From Pseudomonadota bacterium (GTDB lineage Bacteria; Pseudomonadota; Alphaproteobacteria; Sphingomonadales; Sphingomonadaceae): a stretch of 64,000 bases of DNA. The position numbers were made by a program, and so were the translations under genes. Position 1 is the stretch's first letter, and every line of letters begins with the position of its first letter. This document shows, one piece after another, positions 1 through 9,515 of this stretch. The notes under the pieces are model-generated. The model was not told the DNA's origin and made no database searches. It saw only the letters and a program-made list of their open reading frames with translations. The stretch is from assembly GCA_023436615.1 (NCBI GenBank), contig JAEZIO010000072.1, positions 1 to 64,000 of the forward strand, in the 5' to 3' direction.

Positions 1-2037
1 GCGAAGGCCGACGACCCTTATCTGTGGCTAGAGGAAATCGAAGGCGCAAAGCCGCTCGCAACGGTAAAGGCGTGGAACGCCGAAACGGAAGCGGCGCTGG
101 CGCACGTTCCCGGCTACGAGCAGCGCCGCCAACGAGCGCTGCAGATCCTCAACGATCCTCACCAGATTGCCCTGCCGTCCGCGGTCATGGGCGATCTCGT
201 CGCGAACCACTGGGTCGATGCCGACCACAAGCGCGGCCTGTGGCGCGTCTCGCCGCTCGCCGCTTATCTCGCCGGCGCGCCGCAGTGGCGCACGCTGATC
301 GACGTCGATGCGCTCGGAAAGGCCGAAGGCAAGAGCTGGGTCTGGCACGGCGCCGATTGCCTGCCGCCCGCGTACCAGCGCTGCCTGATCTCGCTGAGCC
401 CCGGGGGCGGCGATGCCGACGTCATCCGCGAGTTCGACATTGCGAGCGGCAAATTCGTGGCCGGGGGTTTCGAGGTTCCGCTCGGCAAGAACAATGCAAC
501 GTGGATCGACCGCGATACTCTGCTCGTCGCGCGGGTCGAAGGCGACGAGACGGCGACCCGGTCCGGATATGCGCGCACGGTCCGCAAGTGGAAGCGGGAC
601 ACGCCGTGGAGCGCCTCCACTCTCGTCGCCGAAGGAACGCCCGACGATATCGCCGTCAGCCCCTTTGCCGTGATGGATGGAACCGCGCGCTATGTGGGCG
701 TCGATCGCGGAATCGGCTTTTACGCCGACAAGCATTCGATCCTGATGCCCGACGGTCGGCTCGTCGAGCTTCCGATCCCGGAGACGGCAGAGTTCCAGAC
801 GATTTTTGCCGGCCAGGCGATAGTGAGGCTCATCGACCCGCTGGGCAGATTCCAGCCGGGCAGCGTCGTCGCCTTCGACATGGCCGCGATGCTGAGGGGT
901 AAGAAGCCCGAGCCGACCCTGGTGATGGCGCCGACTGCGACGCAATCGATCGAGGAGATCGCGGCGAGCGACAATATCCTTTGGATCAAGGCGCTCGACG
1001 ATGTGTCAGGAAAGCTGATGCAGTTCGCGCGCCAATCCGATGGAAGCTGGGCAGGGCGCGACATGGGGCTTCCGCCGAACAGCACCATCCAGATCGTCGG
1101 GACAGCAGACAAGCAGGACCTGGCGTTCGTGACCGTCGACAGCATGCTCTCGCCGACGGCCCTGCTGGCTGTCGGGAACGGCCCTCCCACGCTCGTGCAG
1201 GCGCTTCCCGCGCAGTTCGACGCTTCGCGATTCACGGTCGAGCAGCGCTTCGCGACCTCGAAAGACGGCACGCGCGTCCCTTATTTCCTGGTGCGCAAGA
1301 AAGGCGCGACGGCGCCGACCGGCACATTGATCCACGCCTATGGCGGATTTCGCGCCGCGCAGACGCCGACTTATCTGACGGAGCAGCCCTACCGCTCGGG
1401 CCCCCTCGGCCTGTTCTGGGTAGAGGACGGCGCGGCCTATGTGCTCGCCAACATCCGTGGCGGCGGCGAGTACGGGCCGGCCTGGCACAAGGCGGCTTTG
1501 CGCGAAAAGCGGCAGAACAGTTTCGACGACCTCGAGGCCGTGGCGCGGGACCTCATCGCGGGCGGCATTGCTCGCAGGGACGGAATCGCGATCTCCGGGC
1601 GCTCGAACGGCGGAGTGCTCGTCGGAGCCGCGATGACGCAGCATCCGGACCTCTATTCGGCCGTGATCGCAGGGTCGCCGCTGTTCGACATGAAGCGCTA
1701 CTCGCACTTGCTCGCCGGCGCTTCGTGGATCGACGAATATGGCGATCCCGACAAGCCGGCGGACTGGGCGTTCATGTCGCGATATTCGCCGTACCAGAAC
1801 GTCAGGCCGGGCGTGAAATACCCGCCGGTCTTCTTCTACCTGTCAACGAAAGACGACCGCGTTCACCCGGGACACGCGCGCAAGGCCGCAGCAAAGCTCA
1901 AGGCCTACGGCAATCGCGTTTATTACCACGAATATCTCGAAGGCGGGCACTCGGTCGGTGCCGACCGAAGCGAGGATGCGGTTCGCGCGGCGCTGCTCTG
2001 GGCGTTCCTGACGAAGGAGATTGGCGGCGGCGACTGA
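1..2037 (+). CDS. prolyl oligopeptidase family serine peptidase (S9A), 5' truncated by window edge
   Basis: The reading frame is open from base 1 and opens with a DPYLWLEE-like motif typical of prolyl oligopeptidase N-termini, so the true start lies just outside the window. A beta-propeller-like region is followed by an alpha/beta-hydrolase domain. The catalytic triad is visible: Ser in GRSNGG (codon 1603-1605), Asp in the KDDRVHPG segment (about 1852-1857) and His in GGHS (codon 1948-1950). The family cleaves short peptides after proline or related residues. A signal peptide would lie outside the window, so location is not known. The family call is firm; the substrate is inferred only. Confidence 0.93.
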   Translation, partial: AKADDPYLWLEEIEGAKPLATVKAWNAETEAALAHVPGYEQRRQRALQILNDPHQIALPSAVMGDLVANHWVDADHKRGLWRVSPLAAYLAGAPQWRTLIDVDALGKAEGKSWVWHGADCLPPAYQRCLISLSPGGGDADVIREFDIASGKFVAGGFEVPLGKNNATWIDRDTLLVARVEGDETATRSGYARTVRKWKRDTPWSASTLVAEGTPDDIAVSPFAVMDGTARYVGVDRGIGFYADKHSILMPDGRLVELPIPETAEFQTIFAGQAIVRLIDPLGRFQPGSVVAFDMAAMLRGKKPEPTLVMAPTATQSIEEIAASDNILWIKALDDVSGKLMQFARQSDGSWAGRDMGLPPNSTIQIVGTADKQDLAFVTVDSMLSPTALLAVGNGPPTLVQALPAQFDASRFTVEQRFATSKDGTRVPYFLVRKKGATAPTGTLIHAYGGFRAAQTPTYLTEQPYRSGPLGLFWVEDGAAYVLANIRGGGEYGPAWHKAALREKRQNSFDDLEAVARDLIAGGIARRDGIAISGRSNGGVLVGAAMTQHPDLYSAVIAGSPLFDMKRYSHLLAGASWIDEYGDPDKPADWAFMSRYSPYQNVRPGVKYPPVFFYLSTKDDRVHPGHARKAAAKLKAYGNRVYYHEYLEGGHSVGADRSEDAVRAALLWAFLTKEIGGGD

Positions 2038-2052
2038 TCGCGCCGCCGTCGC

Positions 2053-2319
2053 TTAACGGCCCGTCGAGCCGTGGCCCGCGTTGGGCTGCTCGGCTTCCAC
2101 TTCCTTGGTGACCGGGACCTGCACCTTGCGGCAGATCTTGCCGGTCGCCCCGAGACGCGAGCCGGTTTCCTGCTCGGCGGAGACCTTTTCGCACACGACC
2201 TTCGTGACCGTCTTGGGTTTCTCTACCGGCGCGGCGTCGGCGGGAGCCGGCGTTTGCGACAGTGCGGCGGTTGCCGTCATTCCCACAATGGCGAACGCAA
2301 CCAACATCTTAGTCATCAA
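2053..2319 (-). CDS. small secreted protein with two cysteines, unknown function
   Basis: 88 residues. The N-terminus is a signal peptide (hydrophobic stretch at about 5-19, likely cleavage near ALSQ). The mature part has two cysteines flanking an ETGSRLG motif (VCEK...ETGSR...KICRK), followed by a basic and then acidic tail. The same Cys-(D/E)TGS-Cys arrangement recurs in the small secreted protein at 57312-57581, so the two look like distant paralogues. It lies convergent to the prolyl oligopeptidase. No function can be assigned; a role in the periplasm is inferred from the signal peptide only. Confidence 0.75.
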   Translation of the reverse strand: MMTKMLVAFAIVGMTATAALSQTPAPADAAPVEKPKTVTKVVCEKVSAEQETGSRLGATGKICRKVQVPVTKEVEAEQPNAGHGSTGR

Positions 2320-2404
2320 AGGCTCCCTTTAGAAACGACCGCGCGTAGCGGCTCCGGCCCGCTCGCGAAAGGCGGCTTTCGACAAACGACCGTGAACCGC
2401 GGCT

Positions 2405-2827
2405 TTATCCGTGCTTGTCGACCTCGATCGTCGCGCCGGAAGGATGGTGCCGGTCGAGGTGCCGCTTGATGATCCGCAGGTTGCGAGTGTTCGATCGGAA
2501 GAAGAAATCCGGGATCGCCCCGATCCAGGGGATCAGGCCGAGCAGCCAGTCGACGCCGATATTCCCGCCCATCCGCGCCAGGTGCCATTTCGACATTCCG
2601 AGGTTGCGGGCCTCCCAGGCGAGATAGGCGCCGATCGCGGCGGCCGCGGTGGGGCCGGCGATCGGTACGAAGTCGAGGATGACGTCGAGCCCGACGGGGC
2701 GATTGATCCCCGGCACTACGACGATCCGCTCCATCAGCCGCTCGAGCGCCTCGACGCGCCGCCGCACGGAGAGCGCATCGGTGCCGAGGGAAAGCCCACC
2801 CGTCCGCTCGTCGCCAGCCATCGTCAT
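2405..2827 (-). CDS. DUF4112 domain-containing membrane protein
   Basis: 140 residues with the typical DUF4112 pattern. A short helical N-terminus is followed by a VLDFVPIAGP-type segment near residues 50-58 and a second hydrophobic segment with GLIPWIGAIPDFF near 96-108, then a basic tail with HLDRHH. The family is widespread in bacteria and of unknown function. Its ATG overlaps the stop of the upstream substrate-binding lipoprotein gene by four bases (ATGA), so the two are probably translated together. Confidence 0.88.
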   Translation of the reverse strand: MTMAGDERTGGLSLGTDALSVRRRVEALERLMERIVVVPGINRPVGLDVILDFVPIAGPTAAAAIGAYLAWEARNLGMSKWHLARMGGNIGVDWLLGLIPWIGAIPDFFFRSNTRNLRIIKRHLDRHHPSGATIEVDKHG

Positions 2828-4308
2828 TCGCCAGTCCGATCCAGCCGTTGTTCCAGGCCGGTCAGCGTGTGGATCGCAAAGCGGTTCCCCGAGAAGCCGG
2901 CGATCCTGGGGCCGACCAGCGACCAGCGGATCGGCGCCGCGATGGGGATGAACAGCTGCAGCTCGTCGATTCGCTGCGCGGCTTCGTTAAGCAGCGCGCT
3001 GCGTTGCGGCGCCACCGGCGTCGTCCGCGCGGCGTCGAGCAGCTCGTCGATGCGGGGCTCGCAGATCGCTGCTGCTGTGCAGTGGAAATGGCGAAGGAAC
3101 CAGGCTGGCGATGTCGAGGGCGCGACCTCGTCGACGAGCCGGAGGTCCGCAGGTTGCCCTCGGCTGGCGCGTTCGACGCTGAGGCCAAGCACACCCCAAT
3201 CCCGCTTGAGGCGCTGCAACAGCATTTCAGCGCCGGGGCCCTCGGGCAGCGCAATCCGGACAGTCGGCGCAACGCCGTCTGTCATGAACCGCCTGGCTGC
3301 GGCGGTCAGAGCCGGGAGGCGCTCCGCCAGAGGCGTCGCCGCCCACTGGGGCGGGAGCGGGTCGGCGATGTTGTCGAGGCTGGGCTCGAGGACGGTTGCC
3401 CGCGGCGCAAGCCCTGGAACCGCGAATTCGGCGACCAGGCCGTCGCGGTCGATCGCTTCGCTCAGGAGCCGCCGCATTTCCGGATCGGATAGCGGCCCGC
3501 TGGCGCGGAGCGGTATCAGCCCGAACAGCCCCGACGCCGGATCGAACTGGAGCGCCCGCCGCGGCAGCTTGGAGCGCTGCGCAAGCGGCAGGTCGGCGAA
3601 CGTGCCGCCGAGCACGAGATCGGCTTTGCCGGCCGCGAACGCACGGATGGCGTCGGCTGGCCTGGCCCCGGACAATCCGACCTCCTGGCGCTCCGCCTGT
3701 TCTTCGTCCGCCGTCGCGACTTCGCGCGTGAGGCGAATCACCCCGTCGCGGCTTTTCCTCCGGTCGATGAAGAAGGGGCCGGTGCCCTGGCCTTCATGGA
3801 CGAGGCCCATCTCCGGCTGCGCCAGCAGCTGCAGCAAATTCGGCCTGGGCTGATTGAGCCGGATTTCGAGCACCCGGTCAGTCATTGCGACGATGTCGTC
3901 GACGGCGGCAAAAGCGTCCTTCAACGGGTTTCGGCTCGATTGGCCGACATGTCGGCGAAGGAGCCGGGCGACCTGCTCCGCCGTGACCTTGCGACCGTTC
4001 GCCCACGTGCCATTCGCAAGACGGAAAATGTAACTGAGGCCGTCGTCGCTGACGTTCCATGTTTCGGCGAGCGCCGGTTCGATCTGCCCACGCGCGTCGA
4101 AGCGGACGAGCCCCTGGGCTGCACTGTCGATAAGGATTGCTTCCCCGGCCGTCAGGGTCCCGCCGTCCGGATCGACCAGTCGGGGAGTGTCGCCTAGCGC
4201 GATGACCTGCACCAGGCCTTCCGATTCGCGCTGACAGGCGCTCATCGCGGCCGCCACGACGGCGATTGCCGCGAGCATCAGGGACCGGCGAATGAAAGCG
4301 ACCCGCAT
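2824..4308 (-). CDS. ABC transporter substrate-binding lipoprotein, family 5 (peptide/nickel type)
   Basis: 494 residues. The N-terminal signal ends in a lipobox with Cys25 (AMSAC), so this is a lipoprotein. The body fits the SBP_bac_5 fold: an early LVRFDARGQIEPALAETW-like segment, then FRLANGTWANG, which is the usual motif of oligopeptide and dipeptide-binding proteins. No permease or ATPase genes are adjacent; the only partner is the overlapping DUF4112 gene downstream. It may serve a transporter encoded elsewhere or act alone. The ligand is unknown. Confidence 0.88.
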   Translation of the reverse strand: MRVAFIRRSLMLAAIAVVAAAMSACQRESEGLVQVIALGDTPRLVDPDGGTLTAGEAILIDSAAQGLVRFDARGQIEPALAETWNVSDDGLSYIFRLANGTWANGRKVTAEQVARLLRRHVGQSSRNPLKDAFAAVDDIVAMTDRVLEIRLNQPRPNLLQLLAQPEMGLVHEGQGTGPFFIDRRKSRDGVIRLTREVATADEEQAERQEVGLSGARPADAIRAFAAGKADLVLGGTFADLPLAQRSKLPRRALQFDPASGLFGLIPLRASGPLSDPEMRRLLSEAIDRDGLVAEFAVPGLAPRATVLEPSLDNIADPLPPQWAATPLAERLPALTAAARRFMTDGVAPTVRIALPEGPGAEMLLQRLKRDWGVLGLSVERASRGQPADLRLVDEVAPSTSPAWFLRHFHCTAAAICEPRIDELLDAARTTPVAPQRSALLNEAAQRIDELQLFIPIAAPIRWSLVGPRIAGFSGNRFAIHTLTGLEQRLDRTGE

Positions 4309-4402
4309 CGTGCGCGAGCAATAGCCGCAATCGCCTGTTCAGCAACTCTCTGGCGTAATTCGCGGCACTGTTTTACTGGTATAAGGCAGTTGCCTCTGCG
4401 GA

Positions 4403-6397
4403 GTGGCGTGCGTGGCCGATTACGACGGGATCTGGACTCGGGGCGGCGTCAACGTCGAGGACTTGCCCGATCCGTTCGCCCCCGCTGAACCGGCGCCACT
4501 CCAGCCCGCGGCTCCCAAAGACCAGCCGCCGAAGTCCCGCTGGGGGCGGGTCCGCGTCGTCACTTATTGCATCCTTGGCCTCCTGCTTCTGACCTTGGTC
4601 TGGCTGATTTTCACGGCACCGCTGTCGCGCGCGCTCGAGCCGCTGCCCGACCCCGCCATGCTGTTCCTTTCCGAGGAGGGCCGGCCGATTGCCCGCCGCG
4701 GCGCGATCAAGGAAGCGCCAGTCGAGATTGCGAAGCTCGATCCACTGACCGCCGCTGCATTCGTGTCGATCGAGGATCGTCGCTTCTACAGGCACTGGGG
4801 CATCGATCCGCGCGGGATAGGCCGGGCGTTCCTTGCCAACCTTCGTGCGGGCGGCGTCCGCCAGGGCGGAAGCACGATCACGCAGCAGCTTGCCAAGACC
4901 AGCTTCCTGTCGGCTGACCGCAGCCTCAAGCGCAAGGCCCAGGAGGTTATCATCGCCTTCTGGCTCGAAGGCTGGCTGAGCAAGGACGAAATCCTGTCGC
5001 GCTACCTGTCGAGCGTATATTTCGGCGACGGAGTTTACGGACTGCGCGCGGCTGCCCACCATTATTTCAAGCGCGACCCGGAGCGGCTGACGCTCGCGCA
5101 GTCGGCGATGCTTGCCGGCCTCGTCCAGGCGCCGTCCAGGCTGGCGCCAACACGCAACCTGAAACTTGCCCAGAAGCGAAGCCGCCTCGTGCTTCAGACC
5201 ATGGCCGACACCGGCGCCATCTCGGAAAGCAGGGCCCGGGCGGTAAAGCCGGCGCGGCCCGTCCGGCAAAAGGCGAAGCTGCCCTCCGGGACCTATTTCA
5301 CCGACTGGGTCGCGCCGCAGGCGCAAGGCGCGTTCGACTCCGAATTCGGGGAAGTGCGGGTCGGTACGACCCTCGACTCCGACCTGCAGCGCATTGCCGT
5401 TCGGGCGGTGAACCGCGCAGCCATCGGCGATGCCCAGGCGGCGCTGGTCGCGATGCGCCCGGACGGGCGGATCGTCGCCATGGTCGGGGGCGGGAGCTAC
5501 GCGGCCACGCCATTTAACCGCGCCACGCAAGCGCGGCGGCAGCCGGGCTCGGCGTTCAAGCTGTTTGTCTACCTCGCCGCGATGCGGGCCGGCTGGACCC
5601 CGGACAGCCTCATTGAGGACAGGCCGATCACGATCGGCGACTGGACGCCGTCGAACAACGATCGCGTTTACCGCGGCAAGATCACGCTCCGCGAGGCATT
5701 TGCACGCTCGAGCAACGCGGCGACTGTTCGCCTGTCGGAGAGCGTGGGGCGGGGCAATGTGATCCGCGCCGCGCGGGACCTCGGCATCACCTCGCCCTTG
5801 CCTGACAAGCCCAGCCTTGCCCTCGGCACCGGCGGCGTCAGCCTGCTTGAGCTGACATCGGCCTATGCGGCAATCCTCTCCGGCCGCTTTCCGGTTCAGC
5901 CGCGCGGCCTGCCGGACGCACCCGAAGAAGCTGCGTTCGACGCCTTCTTCAACGCACGCGGGACGCTCGGACCCGAGCGGGACCGCGCGCCGATGCTCGA
6001 CCTGCTGTGGGCGGCGGCGAACACCGGCACGGGCAAACGCGCCGCTTTGCTGGTTCCGACCTTCGGCAAGACCGGGACCACGCAGGATAATCGAGACGCC
6101 CTTTTCATCGGATTCGCGGGCGACCTCGTGGTCGGCGTCTGGGTCGGCCGCGACGACGACAAGTCATTGGGAAAGATCAGCGGCGGCACCGTCCCTGCAC
6201 GGATATGGCGCGATTTCATGACCTCCGCGCTGTCAATCGATGGCCGCAGAGGCCCTCCGCTCCCGGCCGGCTATCGCAACTCTCCGGACCAGCGACGCCC
6301 GCCTGCCGATCACCCGAGCCCGCTGCCGGGCGAGTGGAGCGAGGCGAGCAAGCCGCTCCGCGAGCTCGCCGACGCGCTTCGCGAGCTCGTCCGGTAG
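4403..6397 (+). CDS. class A penicillin-binding protein (transglycosylase/transpeptidase)
   Basis: 664 residues from a GTG at 4403. A second GTG at 4412 has a GGAG eight bases upstream and may be the real start. A proline-rich cytoplasmic tail leads to one transmembrane helix (about 51-71). The GT51 domain shows the catalytic Glu in SIEDRRFYRHWG (about 124) and QGGSTITQQLAK (about 154-165). The transpeptidase domain has the active Ser383 in PGSAFK, an SSN motif, and KTGT at about 556. It polymerises and cross-links peptidoglycan outside the inner membrane. It is shorter than E. coli PBP1a and lacks a large C-terminal extension. Confidence 0.95.
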   Translation: MACVADYDGIWTRGGVNVEDLPDPFAPAEPAPLQPAAPKDQPPKSRWGRVRVVTYCILGLLLLTLVWLIFTAPLSRALEPLPDPAMLFLSEEGRPIARRGAIKEAPVEIAKLDPLTAAAFVSIEDRRFYRHWGIDPRGIGRAFLANLRAGGVRQGGSTITQQLAKTSFLSADRSLKRKAQEVIIAFWLEGWLSKDEILSRYLSSVYFGDGVYGLRAAAHHYFKRDPERLTLAQSAMLAGLVQAPSRLAPTRNLKLAQKRSRLVLQTMADTGAISESRARAVKPARPVRQKAKLPSGTYFTDWVAPQAQGAFDSEFGEVRVGTTLDSDLQRIAVRAVNRAAIGDAQAALVAMRPDGRIVAMVGGGSYAATPFNRATQARRQPGSAFKLFVYLAAMRAGWTPDSLIEDRPITIGDWTPSNNDRVYRGKITLREAFARSSNAATVRLSESVGRGNVIRAARDLGITSPLPDKPSLALGTGGVSLLELTSAYAAILSGRFPVQPRGLPDAPEEAAFDAFFNARGTLGPERDRAPMLDLLWAAANTGTGKRAALLVPTFGKTGTTQDNRDALFIGFAGDLVVGVWVGRDDDKSLGKISGGTVPARIWRDFMTSALSIDGRRGPPLPAGYRNSPDQRRPPADHPSPLPGEWSEASKPLRELADALRELVR

Positions 6398-7870
6398 CTA
6401 TTGTGTCTTGCGGGCGGCGCGGACCCAGATTTCCGTCGTGTCGGTGATCGCCGCGTAGCGGTAACCGCGCATCACGCGCAAAACCGGCGGTTCGCGCATG
6501 AGCCACGCCTTGGTCGGCCGATCGACGAGGATGACGTCGGGCGAGCCGCGATCGACGTCGGTCGCGAACGACTGGATGTCCTCACGGTAGGCGGCTCGAG
6601 TCGCCGGCTTGTCCAGCCCGACGAAACGCGCGCCGCTTGCCGTAAACAGTGATGCCCGCGAGCCGATCCATCTGCCGCCGACGTTGCGGGTCACGGGATG
6701 GCCGCTCGTCAGCTCCGTGCTCAGCGCGATGACTCGCGGCGCCGGGGGGGCCACTTGCCGGATGGCGGCAGCGACGGCGGGGTCCGGGCGAATGGCCCAG
6801 TGGTACATCGCGCAGGCCATTACGAAAGCCAGCGCAGCGCCGACCGCCGCCCGACGAGCGCGTTCGATTCCCGGGCTGCCGAGGATCGCGAACGCCGATG
6901 CGAACGCCAGACCGCTCTGCGGCAGCCAATGGTTGGGGTAATTCTTCGCCTGGGCAAAGGCGGCGAGCATGAATCCGGCCGATCCGAGCGCCCACGCAAT
7001 TGCGATGGCCGGGATTCGCGGGGGCCGAAGCATGAGGACCAGCGCGAGGCAAAGCATCGGAAACAAGGACGGTCCGACGAAGATCTTCCACGGCAGGTCG
7101 TGCATGCGGCCGTACACGGGCGCGAGCGTAGGCAGCCACTCGAGATAGGCCTGAGCGAAGTATAGAATGGCAAGGGCGTACGCGACGACGACGGCTGCAG
7201 CCGCGCCGATCGCCGGAAGGAGAGGCGCTAGCGAACCACGTTTCCACGCCGCCCAGATGGCCGGAATGCCCACCGGAAGCAGGAAATAAGGCTTGATGAC
7301 GATCGCGAGCCCGGCTGCGATCCCGCTTGCGCATAGTGCAGCGCGGCCAACCGCCTTGTCTTCGGCGAGCGCCGCAAGCACTGCGAGGGCAGGGAAGGCG
7401 AGCAGCAGGGCCGCATGCTCGCGCTGGGCGAACAGGCCCATCGGCAGCACGAGCGTCGTCGCGGCGACTGCCGATCCGATCCAGCTTGCAGCGGGGCCGT
7501 CGCCGAGGCGCGAAGCGACGCGCGCGGTTGCGACCGCGGATGCGAGCGCGGCCGCCACGAATGCCGCGACGATCAGGGCTTCCGGCTTGGCACCGACGAT
7601 CCCGGCCGCCCACACGAGCGGGAGGTACATCCAGACCGAGGCTGGCGGATTCACTTCCAGTATGTCGACATAGAGCCGGTCGCCGGCCAGAACGCGGTCG
7701 CAGACCGTGATCAGCCAGGACACGTCGGCATCGATCGGAATCCATAGCGCCTGGACCAGAATGGCGACCGCGGCGGCTGCGATGATGGGAAGCGGCGCGA
7801 TGCTGCTGCGCACCGCGTCCGCCCGCTGCGCTTGCGGCTGGAGCGAGAGGAGCTGCGAGTAGGCGTTCAT
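6398..7870 (-). CDS. polytopic membrane protein, GT-C glycosyltransferase-like
   Basis: 490 residues with roughly ten to twelve hydrophobic segments. The first luminal or periplasmic loop carries an acidic motif DADVSW (Asp47, Asp49), followed by DRVLAGDRLYVDILEVNPP. This is the layout of GT-C family glycosyltransferases that use polyprenyl-phosphate sugars. A soluble C-terminal part follows from about residue 370. The stop codon abuts the stop of the penicillin-binding protein with no spacer. The family assignment rests on topology and the acidic loop; sugar and acceptor are unknown. Confidence 0.75.
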   Translation of the reverse strand: MNAYSQLLSLQPQAQRADAVRSSIAPLPIIAAAAVAILVQALWIPIDADVSWLITVCDRVLAGDRLYVDILEVNPPASVWMYLPLVWAAGIVGAKPEALIVAAFVAAALASAVATARVASRLGDGPAASWIGSAVAATTLVLPMGLFAQREHAALLLAFPALAVLAALAEDKAVGRAALCASGIAAGLAIVIKPYFLLPVGIPAIWAAWKRGSLAPLLPAIGAAAAVVVAYALAILYFAQAYLEWLPTLAPVYGRMHDLPWKIFVGPSLFPMLCLALVLMLRPPRIPAIAIAWALGSAGFMLAAFAQAKNYPNHWLPQSGLAFASAFAILGSPGIERARRAAVGAALAFVMACAMYHWAIRPDPAVAAAIRQVAPPAPRVIALSTELTSGHPVTRNVGGRWIGSRASLFTASGARFVGLDKPATRAAYREDIQSFATDVDRGSPDVILVDRPTKAWLMREPPVLRVMRGYRYAAITDTTEIWVRAARKTQ

Positions 7871-8027
7871 AAGGAACGCGTAGCCCGAATAATGTTAAAT
7901 TTTGGAAACCCGGGACTTTAAGAGTTTCTCAACCCATGCAGACCTAATCCTGCCGGCAACCTACGCGATGTTTTGAGCGCAGGTGGGGGAGTTTGACTCC
8001 CGACAGTGGAGCCTAAGGAGACCGGAC

Positions 8028-8201
8028 ATGGCCAAGTTTCTGAAGCTGATTAAGAACGAGAAGGGTGCGACCGCCATCGAGTATGGCCTGATTGCTGCTC
8101 TGATTGCTGTTGCGGCTATTGCTGCGATGACGAGCATCGGCACTCAGCTGAGCGCGACCTTCACGGCCGTCAGCGGAAACCTGTCGACCGCGAACAGCTA
8201 A
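8028..8201 (+). CDS. Flp/Fap-type pilin subunit (orphan)
   Basis: 57 residues starting at an ATG with AAGGAG seven bases upstream. The positively charged leader ends in G13, followed by the mature sequence ATAIEYGLIAALI with Glu at position +5 and Tyr at +6, which is the hallmark of Flp type IVb prepilins cut by a TadV/CpaA-type prepilin peptidase. One hydrophobic helix and a short polar C-terminus follow. No tad or cpa assembly genes are in the window, so assembly must rely on a distant cluster. A strong intrinsic terminator follows directly, so it is probably a single-gene unit. Confidence 0.93.
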   Translation: MAKFLKLIKNEKGATAIEYGLIAALIAVAAIAAMTSIGTQLSATFTAVSGNLSTANS

Positions 8202-8225
8202 GTTCGTCGACAGCGAAAAAGGGAA

Positions 8226-8258
8226 CGGCGGTGCCGAAAGGCGCCGCCGTTTCTTTTG
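8226..8258 (+). terminator. intrinsic terminator of the Flp pilin gene
   Basis: A ten-pair stem (CGGCGGTGCC pairing with GGCGCCGCCG, one G-T wobble) closes a GAAA loop and is followed at once by TTTCTTTTG. It lies 24 bases after the pilin stop codon. Confidence 0.9.
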
Positions 8259-8382
8259 TTGTCGGTCCGACCGCAGCCAGGATCGTCGATTCGAACGGCG
8301 GCGGCAGTCCGTTAACCAAATTTTCTGCACCTCGACCGTATCGCTTCAGGCTCGAGCAGCAGAGGCGAAAAGGGCGAACGCG

Positions 8383-8988
8383 GTGCAGATGAACAAGGTG
8401 ATCGATTGGGGCGAGCGGCTGTTTCTGGTCGCATTGGCCGCTTTCTTCCTTCAGGCAATTCTGCCCCGCGCGCTCGAACACCCCTATCTGTTCATGCTGG
8501 CGATATCGGAATGCCTGCCAGTCGTGCTCATCCTGATCCGCAAGCCGGGTAGCATGACGACGGAACCCCTGCCGTTCCTATACGCCTTCCTCGGAACCGG
8601 TGCCGCGCTTCTCGTGCGCCCCGCTCCGGGCGGGTTCATGCTCCTGCCCGAATCCCTCGTCGCCTTGCTCATGACGCTCGGGGTCGCCGTCAATATTTCC
8701 GCCAAGGTGGCGCTATGGCGCAGCTTCGGCCTCGCCCCCGCGAATCGCGGAATCCGTTCGGGCGGGCCTTACCGCTATATTCGCCACCCGATGTATCTGG
8801 GCTATTTCCTCACGCAGGTCGGATTTCTCTTCGGCAACTTCACCATCTCCAACCTGGTCAAATACCTTCTCACCTGGTCGGTCCAGCTGCTCCGCATTCG
8901 CGAGGAGGAGAAATTCCTGATGACCGACACCGCCTATCGCGAGCTCGCGTCGCGCGTTCGGTACAGGGTGGTTCCCGGCCTCTACTGA
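8383..8988 (+). CDS. isoprenylcysteine carboxyl methyltransferase-like integral membrane methyltransferase
   Basis: 201 residues from GTG 8383; an in-frame ATG at 8389 is an alternative. There are about four to five membrane helices. The C-terminal half has the ICMT/phospholipid methyltransferase signature: GGPYRYIRHPMYLGY near residues 125-140, then REEEKFL and YRxxVRYRVVPGLY. Such enzymes use S-adenosylmethionine to methylate lipid-linked or prenylated substrates in the membrane. The substrate here is unknown, and bacterial members are poorly characterised. Confidence 0.85.
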   Translation: MQMNKVIDWGERLFLVALAAFFLQAILPRALEHPYLFMLAISECLPVVLILIRKPGSMTTEPLPFLYAFLGTGAALLVRPAPGGFMLLPESLVALLMTLGVAVNISAKVALWRSFGLAPANRGIRSGGPYRYIRHPMYLGYFLTQVGFLFGNFTISNLVKYLLTWSVQLLRIREEEKFLMTDTAYRELASRVRYRVVPGLY

Positions 8989-9086
8989 TCCGCAAGGGCC
9001 GTGCGGCACTTGCGAGTAGCAATTCGGGCAGCTAGGCGCCGCCGCAATCCATCACCCTTAGTTCTTGCACAGGAGACCGCCCGGTC

Positions 9087-9509
9087 ATGGCCGTCACGCG
9101 CACCTTTTCGATCATCAAGCCCGACGCTACCCGCCGCAACCTGACCGGTGCGATCATCAAGATGCTGGAAGATGCCGGCCTTCGCGTGGTCGCTTCGAAG
9201 CGAATCCATATGACGCGCGAGCAGGCGGAGGGCTTTTACGCCGTTCACAAGGAGCGCCCTTTCTACAACGACCTGTGCAGCTTCATGACGTCCGGCCCGG
9301 TCGTGGTTCAGGTCCTCGAGGGTGAGGACGCCGTTCGCCGCAATCGCGAGATCATGGGAGCGACCAATCCGGCGGACGCTGCCGAAGGCACCATCCGCAA
9401 GAGCTACGCCGAATCGATCGAAGCCAATTCGGTCCACGGATCCGACAGCGACGAGAATGCGAAGATCGAGATCGATTACTTCTTCAAGCCCGACGAGATC
9501 GTCGGCTAG
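9087..9509 (+). CDS. ndk: nucleoside diphosphate kinase
   Basis: 140 residues, the normal length. It transfers the gamma-phosphate of ATP to nucleoside diphosphates through a phosphohistidine. The catalytic His117 is in NSVHGSDS, and the typical N-terminal FSIIKPDA and RxxIMGATNPxxAxxGTIR segments are present. The start has an AGGAG-like site (CAGGAGA) about ten bases upstream. It converges on the yjbR gene with six bases between stops. Confidence 0.98.
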   Translation: MAVTRTFSIIKPDATRRNLTGAIIKMLEDAGLRVVASKRIHMTREQAEGFYAVHKERPFYNDLCSFMTSGPVVVQVLEGEDAVRRNREIMGATNPADAAEGTIRKSYAESIEANSVHGSDSDENAKIEIDYFFKPDEIVG

Positions 9510-9515
9510 GCGCGT

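Noticed and set aside
7895..7921. Two TTAA half sites before the Flp pilin, possible CtrA box
   Set aside because: They are 19 bases apart, far from the seven-base spacing of CtrA.
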